The notes beneath the pieces are model-generated. The model did not search any database. It had not been told where the DNA came from and saw only the letters and a program-made list of their open reading frames with translations. This document shows positions 10,043 to 20,042 of a stretch of 64,000 nucleotides of DNA, piece by piece. The stretch comes from Bacteroidota bacterium. GTDB lineage: Bacteria; Bacteroidota; Bacteroidia; B-17B0; Aurantibacillaceae. A program made the translations under genes and the position numbers. The first letter of the stretch is position 1, and each line of letters begins with the position of its first letter. The DNA is taken from positions 124,001 to 188,000 of the forward strand of contig JACCXH010000001.1 in the NCBI GenBank assembly GCA_013697245.1. Direction: 5' to 3'.

Positions 10043-10061
10043 TCTATTAACTAATTACTAC

Positions 10062-10958
10062 TTAATCTATACTTATATAATCCTTACTATAATAAACCCC
10101 TTTTTGCTCTTTACCCAATTGTAAAACAATATCATTTGCTAAACTACTTGCACCAAAACGAAACCATTCATTGCTCATCCATTTTGGTCCGAGTGTTTCA
10201 TAAAGCATTACCAAATATTGCAAAGCATTTTTAGCGGTAGAAATTCCTCCTGCTGGTTTCATCCCAATCATTACATTTGTTTTTAAGTAATGATCTTTGA
10301 TCGCTTCAAGCATAACCAAAGTTACCGGCATTGTTGCAGCAGGTTGGATCTTACCGGTAGAGGTCTTTATAAAATCGGCTCCGGCTAAAATGGCAATATC
10401 GCTGGCTTTTCTTACATTATCAAGGGTGGAGAGTTCGCCCGTTTCTAAAATAACTTTTAACCTTACCTTGCCACAGGCATTTTTGATCGCAGCTATCTCG
10501 TCAAACACAAAATTGTAATTGCCTTTTAAAAACTCACCGCGGCTAATTACCATGTCTACTTCATCCGCCCCACTATCAATTGCAAGTTTAGTATCATCCA
10601 ATTTAATTTTTAAGGTCGAATTTCCACTTGGAAAAGCAGTAGCTACAGAGGCTATTTTTACCTGACTGTTTTTTAAAACCTGTTTTGCGGTTTTAACATG
10701 GTTGGGGTATACGCAAACCGCGGCTACGGTTGGCAAGCCGGGAAGATCATCTGCTACATGCATGGCCTTGTAACACATTTGTTTTACCTTTCCTTCGGTA
10801 TCTTTACCTTCCAAAGTGGTAAGGTCTATCATGTTCAAGGCTAGTTTTAATCCGCTTAACTTGCTCTCTTTTTTTATACTGCGTGTATTAAAACGGGCCA
10901 CACGCTCTTCAATTCCAACCTGGTCAACGGCAGGACTATGTTTAAAATCATGCTTCAT
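10062..10958 (-). CDS. deoC: Deoxyribose-phosphate aldolase
   Basis: Class I aldolase that splits 2-deoxy-D-ribose 5-phosphate into glyceraldehyde 3-phosphate and acetaldehyde in deoxynucleoside salvage. Family motifs: VCVYPNHV, ATAFPSGNS, EVDMVISRG, KVILETGEL and the Schiff-base lysine in ADFIKTSTGK. ATG 10958 gives 298 residues; the ORF also opens at TTG 10982, but those extra eight residues are not conserved-looking. It is longer than the 220-260 residues of short DeoC forms and fits the longer form. It heads the leftward unit; the upstream sequence holds an imperfect -7 box (TATATTTA) rather than a consensus one. Confidence 0.93.
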   Translation of the reverse strand: MKHDFKHSPAVDQVGIEERVARFNTRSIKKESKLSGLKLALNMIDLTTLEGKDTEGKVKQMCYKAMHVADDLPGLPTVAAVCVYPNHVKTAKQVLKNSQVKIASVATAFPSGNSTLKIKLDDTKLAIDSGADEVDMVISRGEFLKGNYNFVFDEIAAIKNACGKVRLKVILETGELSTLDNVRKASDIAILAGADFIKTSTGKIQPAATMPVTLVMLEAIKDHYLKTNVMIGMKPAGGISTAKNALQYLVMLYETLGPKWMSNEWFRFGASSLANDIVLQLGKEQKGVYYSKDYISID

Positions 10959-11072
10959 AATTGATGATTTAAATATACTCAATTTTAAAACTGTAGTTTA
11001 AAAATATTTAATGTTTTTTAATAACCACTTTGGCATATTAGAACGATTTAAATTAGTAATTTTAACTAAATT

Positions 11073-12326
11073 ATGTTTGCTTTTTGTAAACCCGTTTCCT
11101 CAAAAAAAAGATTTTTACCATTTAGAAGCCTGAATGAGGACTTTTCGTTTTCTCTTTACGAAAAAGCAAGTGCTTTACCGGAAAAGGATTGGGAAGCCAT
11201 AAGCAAAAAGAACACTATTTTTTTAGAGAAAGAGTTCTTAAAAATTGTTGAGACCGGTGAATATACAAAATTAATGTCACGTTATGTGATCGTTTATTTT
11301 AAAGGCGAGCCCTGCGGCATTATTTATTTTCAAATTGTAGATTTTAAGGCGGGTGTTTTTGGTAACTTGTTAGATCACCAGGTTGAAAGCATACGATCAA
11401 AACGTTTAAACTTATTTGAAAAATACATCGATTCAAACAAAGATGAAGTGTTACTGCGTTTATTTACCTGCGGCAATAATCTTGTAAGTGGCGAATATGG
11501 TTTTTTATTTGATAAAAAGATCTCTAAAGATCAGGCGCATGCACTTTTATTGAAGATAACCGATATAGTTTCGAAAGAAGAAAAACTGGCAAGAACGATC
11601 TCGGCCATTTTATTGAAAGATTTTCACTCACCCTTAATGCCTACTGAATTGTTTGAGGACGAAGGTTATTCTGATTTTTTTGTGGAACCGAATTTGATCG
11701 TTGAGATCCCTGAAAATGTTGATTCTGTTAGTGCTTACACAGCTTTGTTCTCAAAAAAATACCGGAACAGGGCAAAATCTATCTTTAAAAGCATTGAAGG
11801 TGTTGAAATAAAATACTTGAACAAAAACGAGATCAAACTGCACGAAAAAGAATTGTATAAATTGTACGAAGGTATTTTTGAAAAGGCAAAATTTAAATTA
11901 ATTAAATTGCCGCAAAATTATTTTAGCAGCGTTAAAACTATTTACGAAAATGATTTTACGGTAAAAGCATTTTTTCACGAAAATAAAATAATAGCTTTTG
12001 CCAGTAGTTTTTTAATGCCTGATAAGTCTTTAGAAGCACATTATATTGGTTTTGATTACGAGTTGAACAACCAATTTAATTTATACCAGAATATTTTATA
12101 CGCCATGCTGGACGAGGCGATAAAAAATAAACGTACAAAAGTAAATTTAGGAAGAACTGCCGCGGAAATTAAAACTACAGTTGGTGCTAAAGCAGAAAAT
12201 CTTATCTGTTATATTAAACCGCAAAACACGATCTCAAAATTAATTCAAAAACCGTTTATTTCTTTTTTGCAACCTGCTAAATGGGTGCCGCGCAATCCAT
12301 TTAAGGAAGAGGGTGTAGAGAAATAA
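11073..12326 (+). CDS. GNAT/FemAB-like acyltransferase-fold protein
   Basis: 417 residues, cytoplasmic, no signal peptide. The C-terminal half has the pattern of the BioF2-like/peptidoglycan-related GNAT superfamily: a strand with KIIAFASSFL, then HYIGFDYELN, NLYQNILYAMLDEAI and the closing LGRTAAEIKTTVGA. Related proteins transfer acyl or aminoacyl groups, often in cell-envelope synthesis, but several are uncharacterised. It stands alone between divergent deoC and the convergent ALDH7 gene (17 bases between stops). A degenerate promoter (TTTG at 11029, TAATTTTA at 11057) is possible. The exact substrate is not inferable. Confidence 0.75.
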   Translation: MFAFCKPVSSKKRFLPFRSLNEDFSFSLYEKASALPEKDWEAISKKNTIFLEKEFLKIVETGEYTKLMSRYVIVYFKGEPCGIIYFQIVDFKAGVFGNLLDHQVESIRSKRLNLFEKYIDSNKDEVLLRLFTCGNNLVSGEYGFLFDKKISKDQAHALLLKITDIVSKEEKLARTISAILLKDFHSPLMPTELFEDEGYSDFFVEPNLIVEIPENVDSVSAYTALFSKKYRNRAKSIFKSIEGVEIKYLNKNEIKLHEKELYKLYEGIFEKAKFKLIKLPQNYFSSVKTIYENDFTVKAFFHENKIIAFASSFLMPDKSLEAHYIGFDYELNNQFNLYQNILYAMLDEAIKNKRTKVNLGRTAAEIKTTVGAKAENLICYIKPQNTISKLIQKPFISFLQPAKWVPRNPFKEEGVEK

Positions 12327-12343
12327 GTTTTTTCATTGGTAAT

Positions 12344-13870
12344 TTACCCAAGATCAAACTTAATACCTTGTGCTAAAGGTAAAGTATTGCCCCAGTTAAG
12401 TGTGTTTGTTTGCCTACGCATATAAGCTTTCCAGGCATCAGAACCGCTTTCGCGTCCGCCACCGGTTTCTTTTTCGCCGCCAAATGCACCGCCAATTTCT
12501 GCACCGCTGGTTCCAATATTTACATTGGCAATTCCGCAATCACTACCTGCAGCACTTAAAAATAATTCTGCTTCGCGCATATTCAAGGTCATAATAGCAC
12601 TCGAAAGTCCTTGTGGTACGCCATTTTGCAAAGCAATGGCCTCTTCCAGTGTTTGATATTTCATTAAATATAAAATAGGTGCAAAGGTTTCATGTTGCAC
12701 AATGGCCATTTCGTTTTTTGCTTCGGCAATTGCCGGTTTTACATAACAACCGCTTTCATAACCTTTACCTTCTAATACACCACCGGGTACAATAATTTTT
12801 CCGCCTTCGGTTATCACACGTTCTAACGCACTCATATAACCTCTAACAGCATCTTTATCGATTAACGGACCAACATGATTTTTTTCATCCAAGGGATCTC
12901 CGATCTTCAATTGTGAATATGCTTTTACCAAACTGTCTTTTACTTTTTGATAAATGTTTTCATGAATAATTAATCTCCTGGTTGAAGTACAACGTTGACC
13001 TGCGGTACCAACAGCACCAAATACAGCCCCTACAAGGGTGGTATCAAGGTCGGCATTTTCTGTAATGATAATGGCATTGTTACCACCTAATTCTAAAATA
13101 CTTTTTCCAAAACGCTCTGCTACTTTAGTGCCAACAATTTTTCCCATTCGGGTTGAACCGGTTGCCGATATTAAGGCCACATGCGTATCTTCGGTTAAAT
13201 ATTCACCTATCTTATGATCACCATTAACAAGGCATGAAATACCTTCCGGTAAATTATTTTCTTTTGCTACTTCATTCCAGATATTTTGACAAGCAATAGA
13301 ACATAAAGGCGTTTTTTCCGATGGTTTCCAGATGCAAACATCCCCGCAGATCCATGCAAGGGTTGTGTTCCAGGCCCAAACAGCAACCGGAAAATTAAAC
13401 GCACTTATTATACCAACAATTCCCAATGGGTGCCATTGTTCCATCATACGGTGGTTAGGACGTTCGCTGTGCAGTTGTAAACCATATAATTGGCGAGAAA
13501 GTCCAACAGCAAAATCGCAGATATCGATCATTTCCTGTACTTCGCCCAAACCTTCCTGAAATGATTTACCCATTTCATAAGAAACCAATTTGCCCAACTC
13601 GGTTTTTTTGGCGCGTAATTTATCACCAAATTGTCGCACGTATTCACCACGCTTAGGTGCCGGAATGGTGCGCCAGTATTTAAAAGCATCGCTGGCAGCA
13701 GATATCGCCTTTTGATAATCGGCTTTATTAGCAGTTTTTATTTTTCCAATTAATTTGCCGTCAACCGGACTATATGATTCAAGTATTTCACCATTAGCAA
13801 ACCAATTTTTGCCGGTTGAACAACCTTCGTTTATTTCTTTTAGACCAAGAGCTTTTAATGTGTTTTGCAT
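12344..13870 (-). CDS. ALDH7-type dehydrogenase (alpha-aminoadipic semialdehyde / piperideine-6-carboxylate)
   Basis: 508 residues. Its signatures are those of ALDH7: LELGGNNAII around the general base and GTAGQRCTSTRRL around the catalytic Cys, plus FNFPVAVWAWN and FGGEKETGGGRESGSDAW. ALDH7 enzymes oxidise 2-aminoadipate 6-semialdehyde to 2-aminoadipate in lysine breakdown; they may also detoxify other aldehydes. The ORF opens at TTG 13891, but a consensus -7 box (13889-13896) covers that codon, so ATG 13870 is the start. No other lysine-catabolic gene is nearby. Confidence 0.9.
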   Translation of the reverse strand: MQNTLKALGLKEINEGCSTGKNWFANGEILESYSPVDGKLIGKIKTANKADYQKAISAASDAFKYWRTIPAPKRGEYVRQFGDKLRAKKTELGKLVSYEMGKSFQEGLGEVQEMIDICDFAVGLSRQLYGLQLHSERPNHRMMEQWHPLGIVGIISAFNFPVAVWAWNTTLAWICGDVCIWKPSEKTPLCSIACQNIWNEVAKENNLPEGISCLVNGDHKIGEYLTEDTHVALISATGSTRMGKIVGTKVAERFGKSILELGGNNAIIITENADLDTTLVGAVFGAVGTAGQRCTSTRRLIIHENIYQKVKDSLVKAYSQLKIGDPLDEKNHVGPLIDKDAVRGYMSALERVITEGGKIIVPGGVLEGKGYESGCYVKPAIAEAKNEMAIVQHETFAPILYLMKYQTLEEAIALQNGVPQGLSSAIMTLNMREAELFLSAAGSDCGIANVNIGTSGAEIGGAFGGEKETGGGRESGSDAWKAYMRRQTNTLNWGNTLPLAQGIKFDLG

Positions 13871-13888
13871 AAAATTATTTTTGAGCCA

Positions 13889-13896
13889 CAAAGATA
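13889..13896 (-). promoter_or_regulatory. -7 promoter box of the ALDH7 gene
   Basis: On the minus strand this reads TATCTTTG, a full match to the Bacteroidota -7 consensus TAnnTTTG. A TTTTC about 17-18 bases upstream could be a weak -33 box. With transcription starting about four bases after the G, the leader would be about 15 bases. It decides the start codon in favour of ATG 13870. Confidence 0.6.
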
Positions 13897-13938
13897 ATTA
13901 TTATTTGTGTAGTGAAAACCTGCAAAAGCACATAATAT

Positions 13939-16131
13939 TTATTCCTTAAGGAATTTTATAAACGTTCCGCCGGTATTGGTTAAGATTCTTATACTATATA
14001 AACCGGCAGAAAAAGCACTAACGTCAATTGATAGAGCGGATCTTGAAGACTTCTCAGAATACACCAGTTTACCTTCCGGACTGTAAACATCCAATTTGTA
14101 TTCTAAAGAATTATTATTGATATTAATTTTTAATTCATTTTGAACAGGGTTAGGAAAAACGCTTACTATATTATCTTGTAATTGCTCTTTAAGCCCGGTA
14201 CATAAACTCACCGTTACGGTTTTAATATCGGTATTTGAACAATTATTTGTATTAGTGTAACTATAGGTTATGCTAAAACTTCCTGCACCAGCAGTTGATG
14301 GATTGAATGTATTACCGCTTATACCTGGGCCGGAGAAAGAGCCGCCGGCCGGAGATCCGCTTAATAAAATGGTTGGGCTATTTACACAAACAGGACTGCT
14401 TATAGAATTTAAGGTAACAGAAGGCAAAGCATTCACAACAACAATACTTGTGTTTGTAGCAATTACAGGGCAACCCGGCGCAAGGCCACTAACCGTATAA
14501 TTAGTTGTTACCGAAGGGCTGGGCGTTATATTGGCAGAGTTTGATCCCGTGCTCCATGTGAAGGAAGATACACCTGATGCGGTTAATGTTGTCGTATTTC
14601 CTACACATATAGTGGCGGAGTTTACAGTGATATTTGGGACGCTTACTATATTTACGTTTGTTGTAGCAGAATTTGAACAACCTTGTACAGAAGTACCGCT
14701 TATTGTGTAATTTGTTGAAACGCTGGGTGTAACAATAATAGAGGAAGAATTGCTGCTTGTGTTCCAGGTATAGGTATTTGCCCCGGATGCAGTAAGCGTA
14801 GCACTTCCGCCATTACAAGTACTTGCAGAATTTACAGAAATAGTTGGTAATGGATTTATTATTAATGACGCAGAAGCAGTTAAAGTGCCGCAACCGTTTG
14901 AAACTGTAACCGAATAATTTCCTGTGGAAGCATTAGTAACTGTTGGGTTTTTTACCGAATTAGAACTAAAAGATCCGGAGCCTGTCCATGAATAAGTAAA
15001 CGGAGCCGTACCCGTTGGATTTACATCAAGCGTTAATAATTGATTTGCACAAATCGGAGCATTGTTTAGTATAGAAGTTGCCTGAGGCGCTGTACAATAA
15101 GGTGAAAAAGCAATACCTCTAAAAAGTGTGTTAGGGTCAGAAGTGGCCAAGGTGGAGGCAGGAGAAGCCGCGCCAACATCTGCAATGGAAATTATCCTGT
15201 TTCCCACAGCTTCAGAAGTTGTAGCATAAACCTTTACGTTTGGCGTAGAAAAATCGGCAATTACCCCCCTTGCACCTACAGTTGATGTGGCGCCTGTACC
15301 AAGAGTATATGCCAAAGTCCATGTGTTGACACTATAAACCCATTTTTGAATTCCCCCGCCATTGGCAATAGATCTGTCATCCGCTATATAACAAACCGTT
15401 TGCGCCGGGTTAAAGTAAAATGAATAAGGACTAGGTGTTCCTATTCCTGTACCCATGGTGCTAATAATATTGCTGTTGGTTTGCGCAGATGTAACTGGTA
15501 AGCCTGTGCCCACCTGGTAAACACCAATAAGTGTACCAGAGCCGGTAGAGAAATATAAATTACTATTAAAGATACAAACGCTCCTCGTATTTGTATTTCC
15601 ATTCTGCACATTTGTTGTTGCACTTACAACGCCTAAATAATCAGTACCGTCATTTCCTCCTGCACACCAGTAGTTGTCGTTTCCATCAGATGTTGCACTA
15701 CGAATATTATTTCCCGAATAAAATGTGCTACTTGTAGCAACACGTGAATAACTTCCGGGAACACTAACAACCCCAACTCCCCTGCTTATTAAGGATGATG
15801 CAGAACCCGCCAATGCAGTTGCATTTGGCACCGATTGTGCATAACCGGCAAACACAAGATACTTTCCATTAGGTGATAACGAAAGCCCGCCTTCGGAGGA
15901 AGCGGAACCGCTTATTATTAAGGGATTTACACTTGTTGAAATAGCAACAGAAAACGCGGGCGAACCCACTGGCGTATATTCTTTTAAGATAATTTGATTT
16001 CCCGTATTTGTTAAAGTCGATACACCGTCGCCTGCTTGCAAAACAACTAAATTCCCTGAAGTAAATTGCCCAAAAAATGCTGTACAGCTAAAAATAAAAA
16101 TTGCAACTAAAAAGTGTTTGTTAATATTCAT
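13939..16131 (-). CDS. Secreted T9SS cargo: propeller-like domain, Ig-like repeats, C-terminal sorting domain
   Basis: 730 residues. Residues 1-22 are a signal peptide ending in FFGQ. Residues 25-350 form a Ser/Gly/Thr-rich, probably beta-propeller region; about 355-640 hold Ig-like repeats of the type common in Bacteroidota adhesins, two of which are close copies (each with a SATxTxxGxxxTLTASG core and a WxxxSxSxxIxxxPSVxTNY motif). The last 75 residues are a type A T9SS sorting domain (VFPNPVQNEL, LDVYSPEGKLV, AFSAGLYSIRI). The protein should be secreted through the T9SS and attached to the surface or released. Its natural role is unknown. It is monocistronic. Confidence 0.88.
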   Translation of the reverse strand: MNINKHFLVAIFIFSCTAFFGQFTSGNLVVLQAGDGVSTLTNTGNQIILKEYTPVGSPAFSVAISTSVNPLIISGSASSEGGLSLSPNGKYLVFAGYAQSVPNATALAGSASSLISRGVGVVSVPGSYSRVATSSTFYSGNNIRSATSDGNDNYWCAGGNDGTDYLGVVSATTNVQNGNTNTRSVCIFNSNLYFSTGSGTLIGVYQVGTGLPVTSAQTNSNIISTMGTGIGTPSPYSFYFNPAQTVCYIADDRSIANGGGIQKWVYSVNTWTLAYTLGTGATSTVGARGVIADFSTPNVKVYATTSEAVGNRIISIADVGAASPASTLATSDPNTLFRGIAFSPYCTAPQATSILNNAPICANQLLTLDVNPTGTAPFTYSWTGSGSFSSNSVKNPTVTNASTGNYSVTVSNGCGTLTASASLIINPLPTISVNSASTCNGGSATLTASGANTYTWNTSSNSSSIIVTPSVSTNYTISGTSVQGCSNSATTNVNIVSVPNITVNSATICVGNTTTLTASGVSSFTWSTGSNSANITPSPSVTTNYTVSGLAPGCPVIATNTSIVVVNALPSVTLNSISSPVCVNSPTILLSGSPAGGSFSGPGISGNTFNPSTAGAGSFSITYSYTNTNNCSNTDIKTVTVSLCTGLKEQLQDNIVSVFPNPVQNELKININNNSLEYKLDVYSPEGKLVYSEKSSRSALSIDVSAFSAGLYSIRILTNTGGTFIKFLKE

Positions 16132-16477
16132 CGTTATTTTTTTTAATTAATAGTTTTAAGATTTATTATTCGTTATAATAATTCCTGCGAAATTAATAGA
16201 GGATTATTATTGAATTGTTCACCCGGCGTTTCGCAAACATTAACAAAATATTAAGCACAAGAATAAAAGTGTTTAATGTGCACTGCCAATAAATTAACTT
16301 TCGATGCGCCTTGTAAACTCTAGGTAAAATTAAAGTATGTTTTTTTGGTTTTAAACCTACAATTTATAAGCGCATAATTCAAACTCGCTTAATATTGATC
16401 AATAAATCATAACCTAAAAGTAAGCTTAGCTTAAATCTTTAAATACATTATAAAGTCAAATTTGTAAAACTCTTTTA
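16132..16477. other. 346-bp intergenic region between divergent genes
   Basis: No ORF of credible coding character is seen. It must hold the promoters of the T9SS cargo gene (leftward) and the phosphoesterase gene (rightward). The best -7 candidate for the right-hand gene is CAAATTTG at 16457-16464, one mismatch from consensus, ending 13 bases before its ATG. A short palindrome, GGTTTTAAACC, lies at 16346-16356. No consensus -7 box is visible for the left-hand gene. Confidence 0.5.
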
Positions 16478-17308
16478 ATGAAGACATTCTATAAAACCAT
16501 TGTTCTATCCGACATACACTTAGGTATTAAAGCAAGTAAAGCAAAAGAAGTCGTTAACTTTTTAAAACATCACAAATGCGAAACACTTATTCTTAATGGT
16601 GATATTATTGATGGATGGCAGCTTCGCAAAAATGGAAAATGGAAAAAACAGCACAGTAATTTTTTTAAACATATTATTAATCTTATCTCAAAAAGTAAAT
16701 GCAATGAGATCATATATATAAGAGGTAATCACGATGATTTTTTAGATGAGATACTACCATTTACAATGGGTAATTTCAAAATAAAAAAACATCACGTGCA
16801 TTATGGTGTAGAAAAAAAATATTTTGTAACACATGGTGATATTTTTGACAACATTACTACAAAGTTTGCCTGGATCGCCAAACTCGGAGATGTGGGTTAT
16901 ACATTTTTACTTTGGTTAAACCGTCATTATAACACTTACCGCGAAAAAAAAGGTTTACCATATTATTCTTTGTCACAGGTTGTAAAAGCAAAAGTAAAAT
17001 CAGCGGTTTCATTTATAAATGATTATGAGAACCAATTGGTAAAAGTTGCTAAAGCACGAAAGTGTCACGGCATTATTTGCGGCCACATTCATCAACCGGC
17101 CATAAAAACAATTAATGGTATCGAGTATTTGAATTCTGGTGATTGGGTGGAAAGTTTGACGGCACTGGCAGAAGATACAGAAGGGAACTGGAAAATAATT
17201 TATTATCAGGATTGGTTATCCGGTCTTGCGCCGAAAACCAAAAAAAGTAAAACAGAGTCGATAGAAGAAATTTTGCCGCAAGGCGTAACCATAAATAAAA
17301 ATGACTAG
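16478..17308 (+). CDS. LpxH-like metallophosphoesterase (UDP-2,3-diacylglucosamine diphosphatase family)
   Basis: 276 residues with all five calcineurin-like metal motifs in order: SDIHLGIK (residue 12), LNGDIIDGWQ, IRGNHDDF, THGDIFDN and CGHIHQPAI. This pattern matches the LpxH/YbbF-like branch acting on UDP-2,3-diacylglucosamine in lipid A synthesis, although Bacteroidota encode several such paralogs and this one may act on another lipid pyrophosphate. Its last codons overlap the next gene by eight bases, so it is translated with a glycosyltransferase and a lipid kinase, supporting an envelope-lipid role. Confidence 0.85.
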   Translation: MKTFYKTIVLSDIHLGIKASKAKEVVNFLKHHKCETLILNGDIIDGWQLRKNGKWKKQHSNFFKHIINLISKSKCNEIIYIRGNHDDFLDEILPFTMGNFKIKKHHVHYGVEKKYFVTHGDIFDNITTKFAWIAKLGDVGYTFLLWLNRHYNTYREKKGLPYYSLSQVVKAKVKSAVSFINDYENQLVKVAKARKCHGIICGHIHQPAIKTINGIEYLNSGDWVESLTALAEDTEGNWKIIYYQDWLSGLAPKTKKSKTESIEEILPQGVTINKND

Positions 17309-18398
17309 CGAACCAAAAAAATATATTTTAGCCGTTCAGGGCGAAGGCCGGGGGCACATGACGCAAGCCATGACCGTTTATGATATGCTTCTTGAGCAGG
17401 GTCATACCGTTTGCGCTGTTTTATTGGGCTCCAGTGGAACAAGAGATATTCCTAAATTCTTTTTTGAAAAGGTAAAAGCACCTATCATTCAATTGCAAAG
17501 CCCCAATTTTGTAACCGATAAAAAAAATAAAAGCATTAATGTCACCAGATCGGTGATACATAATTTCAGGAAAATTAAAACATTCAAAAAAAGTTTAAGA
17601 ACCATTGATGAGCTGATGAAAGAACATCAGCCGGATGTTGTAATTAATTTTTTTGATCTTTTAATTGGGCTTTATTATCGTTTTTATAAGCCAAAAGCAA
17701 AGATGATCTGCGTGGCTCACCAATATATTTATTTTCATCCTGATTTTGAGTTTCCCGAAGGGCGCTGGCTGGATAAAGCATCTATAAAATATTTTACTAA
17801 GCTAACAGCCTCGCGATCTACAAAAAATCTTGCGCTTTCATTTTATAAAATTCATACTAACAACGAAGATGTTGTTGTTGTACCTCCTTTATTAAGAAAA
17901 GAGATCTTTGAATTAGAAACCAAACACGACGATTTTTATTTAGTATACCTGGTAAATAACGGTTATTTTGAAGAGTTGTTAGAATGGCATAAGGCTAATT
18001 CAAATATAGAGATCCATTGTTTTACTGATCAGCCGGATAAAATTTATACGGCTTACCAATTCGACAAAGAAAAATTATTTGTACACGCCATTAACGATAC
18101 TTTATTTTTAGAGATGATGAGTAAAGCCCGTGGCCTTGCCAGCAGCGCTGGTTTTGAAAGTGTTTGTGAAGCTATGTACCTCGGAAAACCTGTTTTAATG
18201 GTGCCTATACAAGGTCATTACGAGCAGTTTTGCAATTCGCGTGATGCCTATAAGGCCGGCGCAGGAATTTTCGCGGATAAATTTGACCTCACAAAACTTG
18301 CCAATTTTTCTATTACATTTGATGGATCAAATCCCTGGTTTAAAAATTGGATAGCAAATGCAAAACACAGAATCTATAACGAAATCATCAGCATCTGA
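17301..18398 (+). CDS. GT-B glycosyltransferase (MurG/GT1-like)
   Basis: 365 residues. The N-terminus has the Gly-rich acceptor loop GEGRGHMTQA of GT-B enzymes and the C-terminal domain has the donor-binding pattern GFESVCEAMYLGKPVLMVP followed by QFCNSRDA, as in MurG and glycolipid transferases. Flanked by an LpxH-like phosphoesterase (8-bp overlap) and a YegS-like lipid kinase (one base apart), it probably glycosylates a membrane lipid. Donor sugar and acceptor are unknown. Confidence 0.82.
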   Translation: MTSEPKKYILAVQGEGRGHMTQAMTVYDMLLEQGHTVCAVLLGSSGTRDIPKFFFEKVKAPIIQLQSPNFVTDKKNKSINVTRSVIHNFRKIKTFKKSLRTIDELMKEHQPDVVINFFDLLIGLYYRFYKPKAKMICVAHQYIYFHPDFEFPEGRWLDKASIKYFTKLTASRSTKNLALSFYKIHTNNEDVVVVPPLLRKEIFELETKHDDFYLVYLVNNGYFEELLEWHKANSNIEIHCFTDQPDKIYTAYQFDKEKLFVHAINDTLFLEMMSKARGLASSAGFESVCEAMYLGKPVLMVPIQGHYEQFCNSRDAYKAGAGIFADKFDLTKLANFSITFDGSNPWFKNWIANAKHRIYNEIISI

Positions 18399-18399
18399 A

Positions 18400-19290
18400 A
18401 TGCCGCGTAAACTATTATTTATTGTTAATCCAAATGCCGGAAAAAAAATTTCAGGTCGGCTTATCGGCACAATAAAGAAAGAGTTTCCTCAAAATATTTA
18501 TTACCAGATCGTGATCTGGAAAGACCGTGACCATTTTAAAGAAGTTCTCGATATTTTACATTCGCAGGATTATACAGATGCAATTGCTGTTGGAGGTGAT
18601 GGAACCGTTAATGCGGTTGCCAAGAGTATCATTGGCACTAATATTACTTTAGGAATTGTGCCGGCAGGCTCAGGCAATGGCCTGGCGCGAAGTCTTGGCC
18701 TGTCAATGCAAGTAGAAGAAGCAATAAAGCAAATAGCCACCGGTAAAAAAACAAAGATCGATCATGGTACAGTAAATGGCATTCCGTTTTTTTGTACCAG
18801 CGGCATTGGTTTTGACGCACATATCGGAAATTTATTTGCAACTTCTGTTAAGCGTGGTTTGCAGAGTTATGTAAAAATTACTTTGCGCGAAATCTTTAAG
18901 TACAAAGCAAAAGATTATACTTTAACTTTTAACGGACAAACAATAAAACGAAAAGCATTTTTAATAACGGTAGCTAATGCCGGACAATATGGAAACGATT
19001 TTTATATTGCGCCACAAGCAAGTATGCAAGACGGCCTGTTTCATATTGTTGTTGTAAAACCTTTTAATGCTTTTGTCGCGCCGGGTCTTTTAGGCAAATT
19101 GTTAAAGCGTAAAGCACATCTAAGTAAATATATCGAAACATTTTCTTCTGATAAGATCACCATTACGCGAGATGGGAAAGATACCATTCATTTTGATGGT
19201 GAACCGGAAGTAGAAAGCAAAGAAGTTGTTTTCGAAAACAAACACAACTCTTTAAATGCAATCATTGGTGATGAGTTTAAAGTTTCCTGA
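18400..19290 (+). CDS. Diacylglycerol/sphingosine kinase-like lipid kinase (YegS/DagK family)
   Basis: The kinase motifs are plain: LLFIVNPNAGK at the N-terminus, GGDGTVNAVAK and VPAGSGNGLARSLG, with IHFDGEPE near the C-terminus. The family phosphorylates diacylglycerol, sphingosine or related lipids with ATP. The frame is open upstream to ATG 18358 inside the preceding gene, but ATG 18400 begins right before the conserved core and one base after the upstream stop, so I use it (296 residues). The 3' end overlaps the convergent mqnA gene by 14 bases. Confidence 0.87.
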   Translation: MPRKLLFIVNPNAGKKISGRLIGTIKKEFPQNIYYQIVIWKDRDHFKEVLDILHSQDYTDAIAVGGDGTVNAVAKSIIGTNITLGIVPAGSGNGLARSLGLSMQVEEAIKQIATGKKTKIDHGTVNGIPFFCTSGIGFDAHIGNLFATSVKRGLQSYVKITLREIFKYKAKDYTLTFNGQTIKRKAFLITVANAGQYGNDFYIAPQASMQDGLFHIVVVKPFNAFVAPGLLGKLLKRKAHLSKYIETFSSDKITITRDGKDTIHFDGEPEVESKEVVFENKHNSLNAIIGDEFKVS

Positions 19291-20023
19291 TATATTCCAA
19301 AAACAAATTCAAGGCTTTCTTTTTATCTGCATTTAAATTATAATCAATTCGCGCAGTTAAATATTCAATAGTTTGTTCTTTTGATAAATTTTTATTTGTA
19401 TAATCAGTATCTACTGCTTTCGAAATATTATCTACGCCAAACTTTAAAACAGTATTAAATTCAGAAATGAATTCAGGATTAAGTTTTTCGGTACTTACCC
19501 ATGCTGCAAAAACAAATGGCAGTGCTGTAAACTTTTTCCATTCGTTAGCAAGGTCATATTCATATTTATACTTTCCGTTTAATGTAAAAGTTCTATCGCC
19601 AATTATAACAGCGGCGTTTGTATTTTTAATGTCATTTTCAAAACCAGGTTTAGCATCTAAAAAACTAACATCTAATTTCCAAAAAAATTTAAACAATACT
19701 TTTGTTAAAGTAATGGATGATTTGGAATGGTAATCAAGCACTACCGTCTTTATTTCGTTCAAAGGCACATTGCTGTATAATTTTACACTGTCTACTTTTC
19801 CATTCGCCCCAATACAAAAGTCAGTTTCAATAAAATAAGTGTCTAATTCAGCCAGTAAGGCAACAGGTACAAGGGCCAGGTCAACCTGCTTGAATTTTAG
19901 TTTTTGTGCACAAATACTTGGAATATCCTCCTGCAGATTGATCTTTTCAAGCAGCTTACTGTGCTTTAAGGCCCATTTAAATGGCAAAGTGTTGGTATAA
20001 TTAACAATAGATATTCTGATCAT
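19277..20023 (-). CDS. mqnA: Chorismate dehydratase of the futalosine menaquinone pathway
   Basis: 248 residues, a two-lobed periplasmic-binding-protein-like fold used by MqnA/MqnD. The N-terminus (ISIVNYTNTLPFKWAL) and the internal VDLALVPVALLAEL and VVLDYHSKSSITLTKVL fit MqnA, which makes 3-enolpyruvylbenzoate from chorismate; MqnD is a close relative and the main alternative. Its presence suggests menaquinone is made by the futalosine route; no other mqn gene is in the window. A near-ideal promoter precedes it. Confidence 0.82.
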   Translation of the reverse strand: MIRISIVNYTNTLPFKWALKHSKLLEKINLQEDIPSICAQKLKFKQVDLALVPVALLAELDTYFIETDFCIGANGKVDSVKLYSNVPLNEIKTVVLDYHSKSSITLTKVLFKFFWKLDVSFLDAKPGFENDIKNTNAAVIIGDRTFTLNGKYKYEYDLANEWKKFTALPFVFAAWVSTEKLNPEFISEFNTVLKFGVDNISKAVDTDYTNKNLSKEQTIEYLTARIDYNLNADKKKALNLFLEYIRKL

Positions 20024-20042
20024 CTGTTTATTTGCGGCTGTG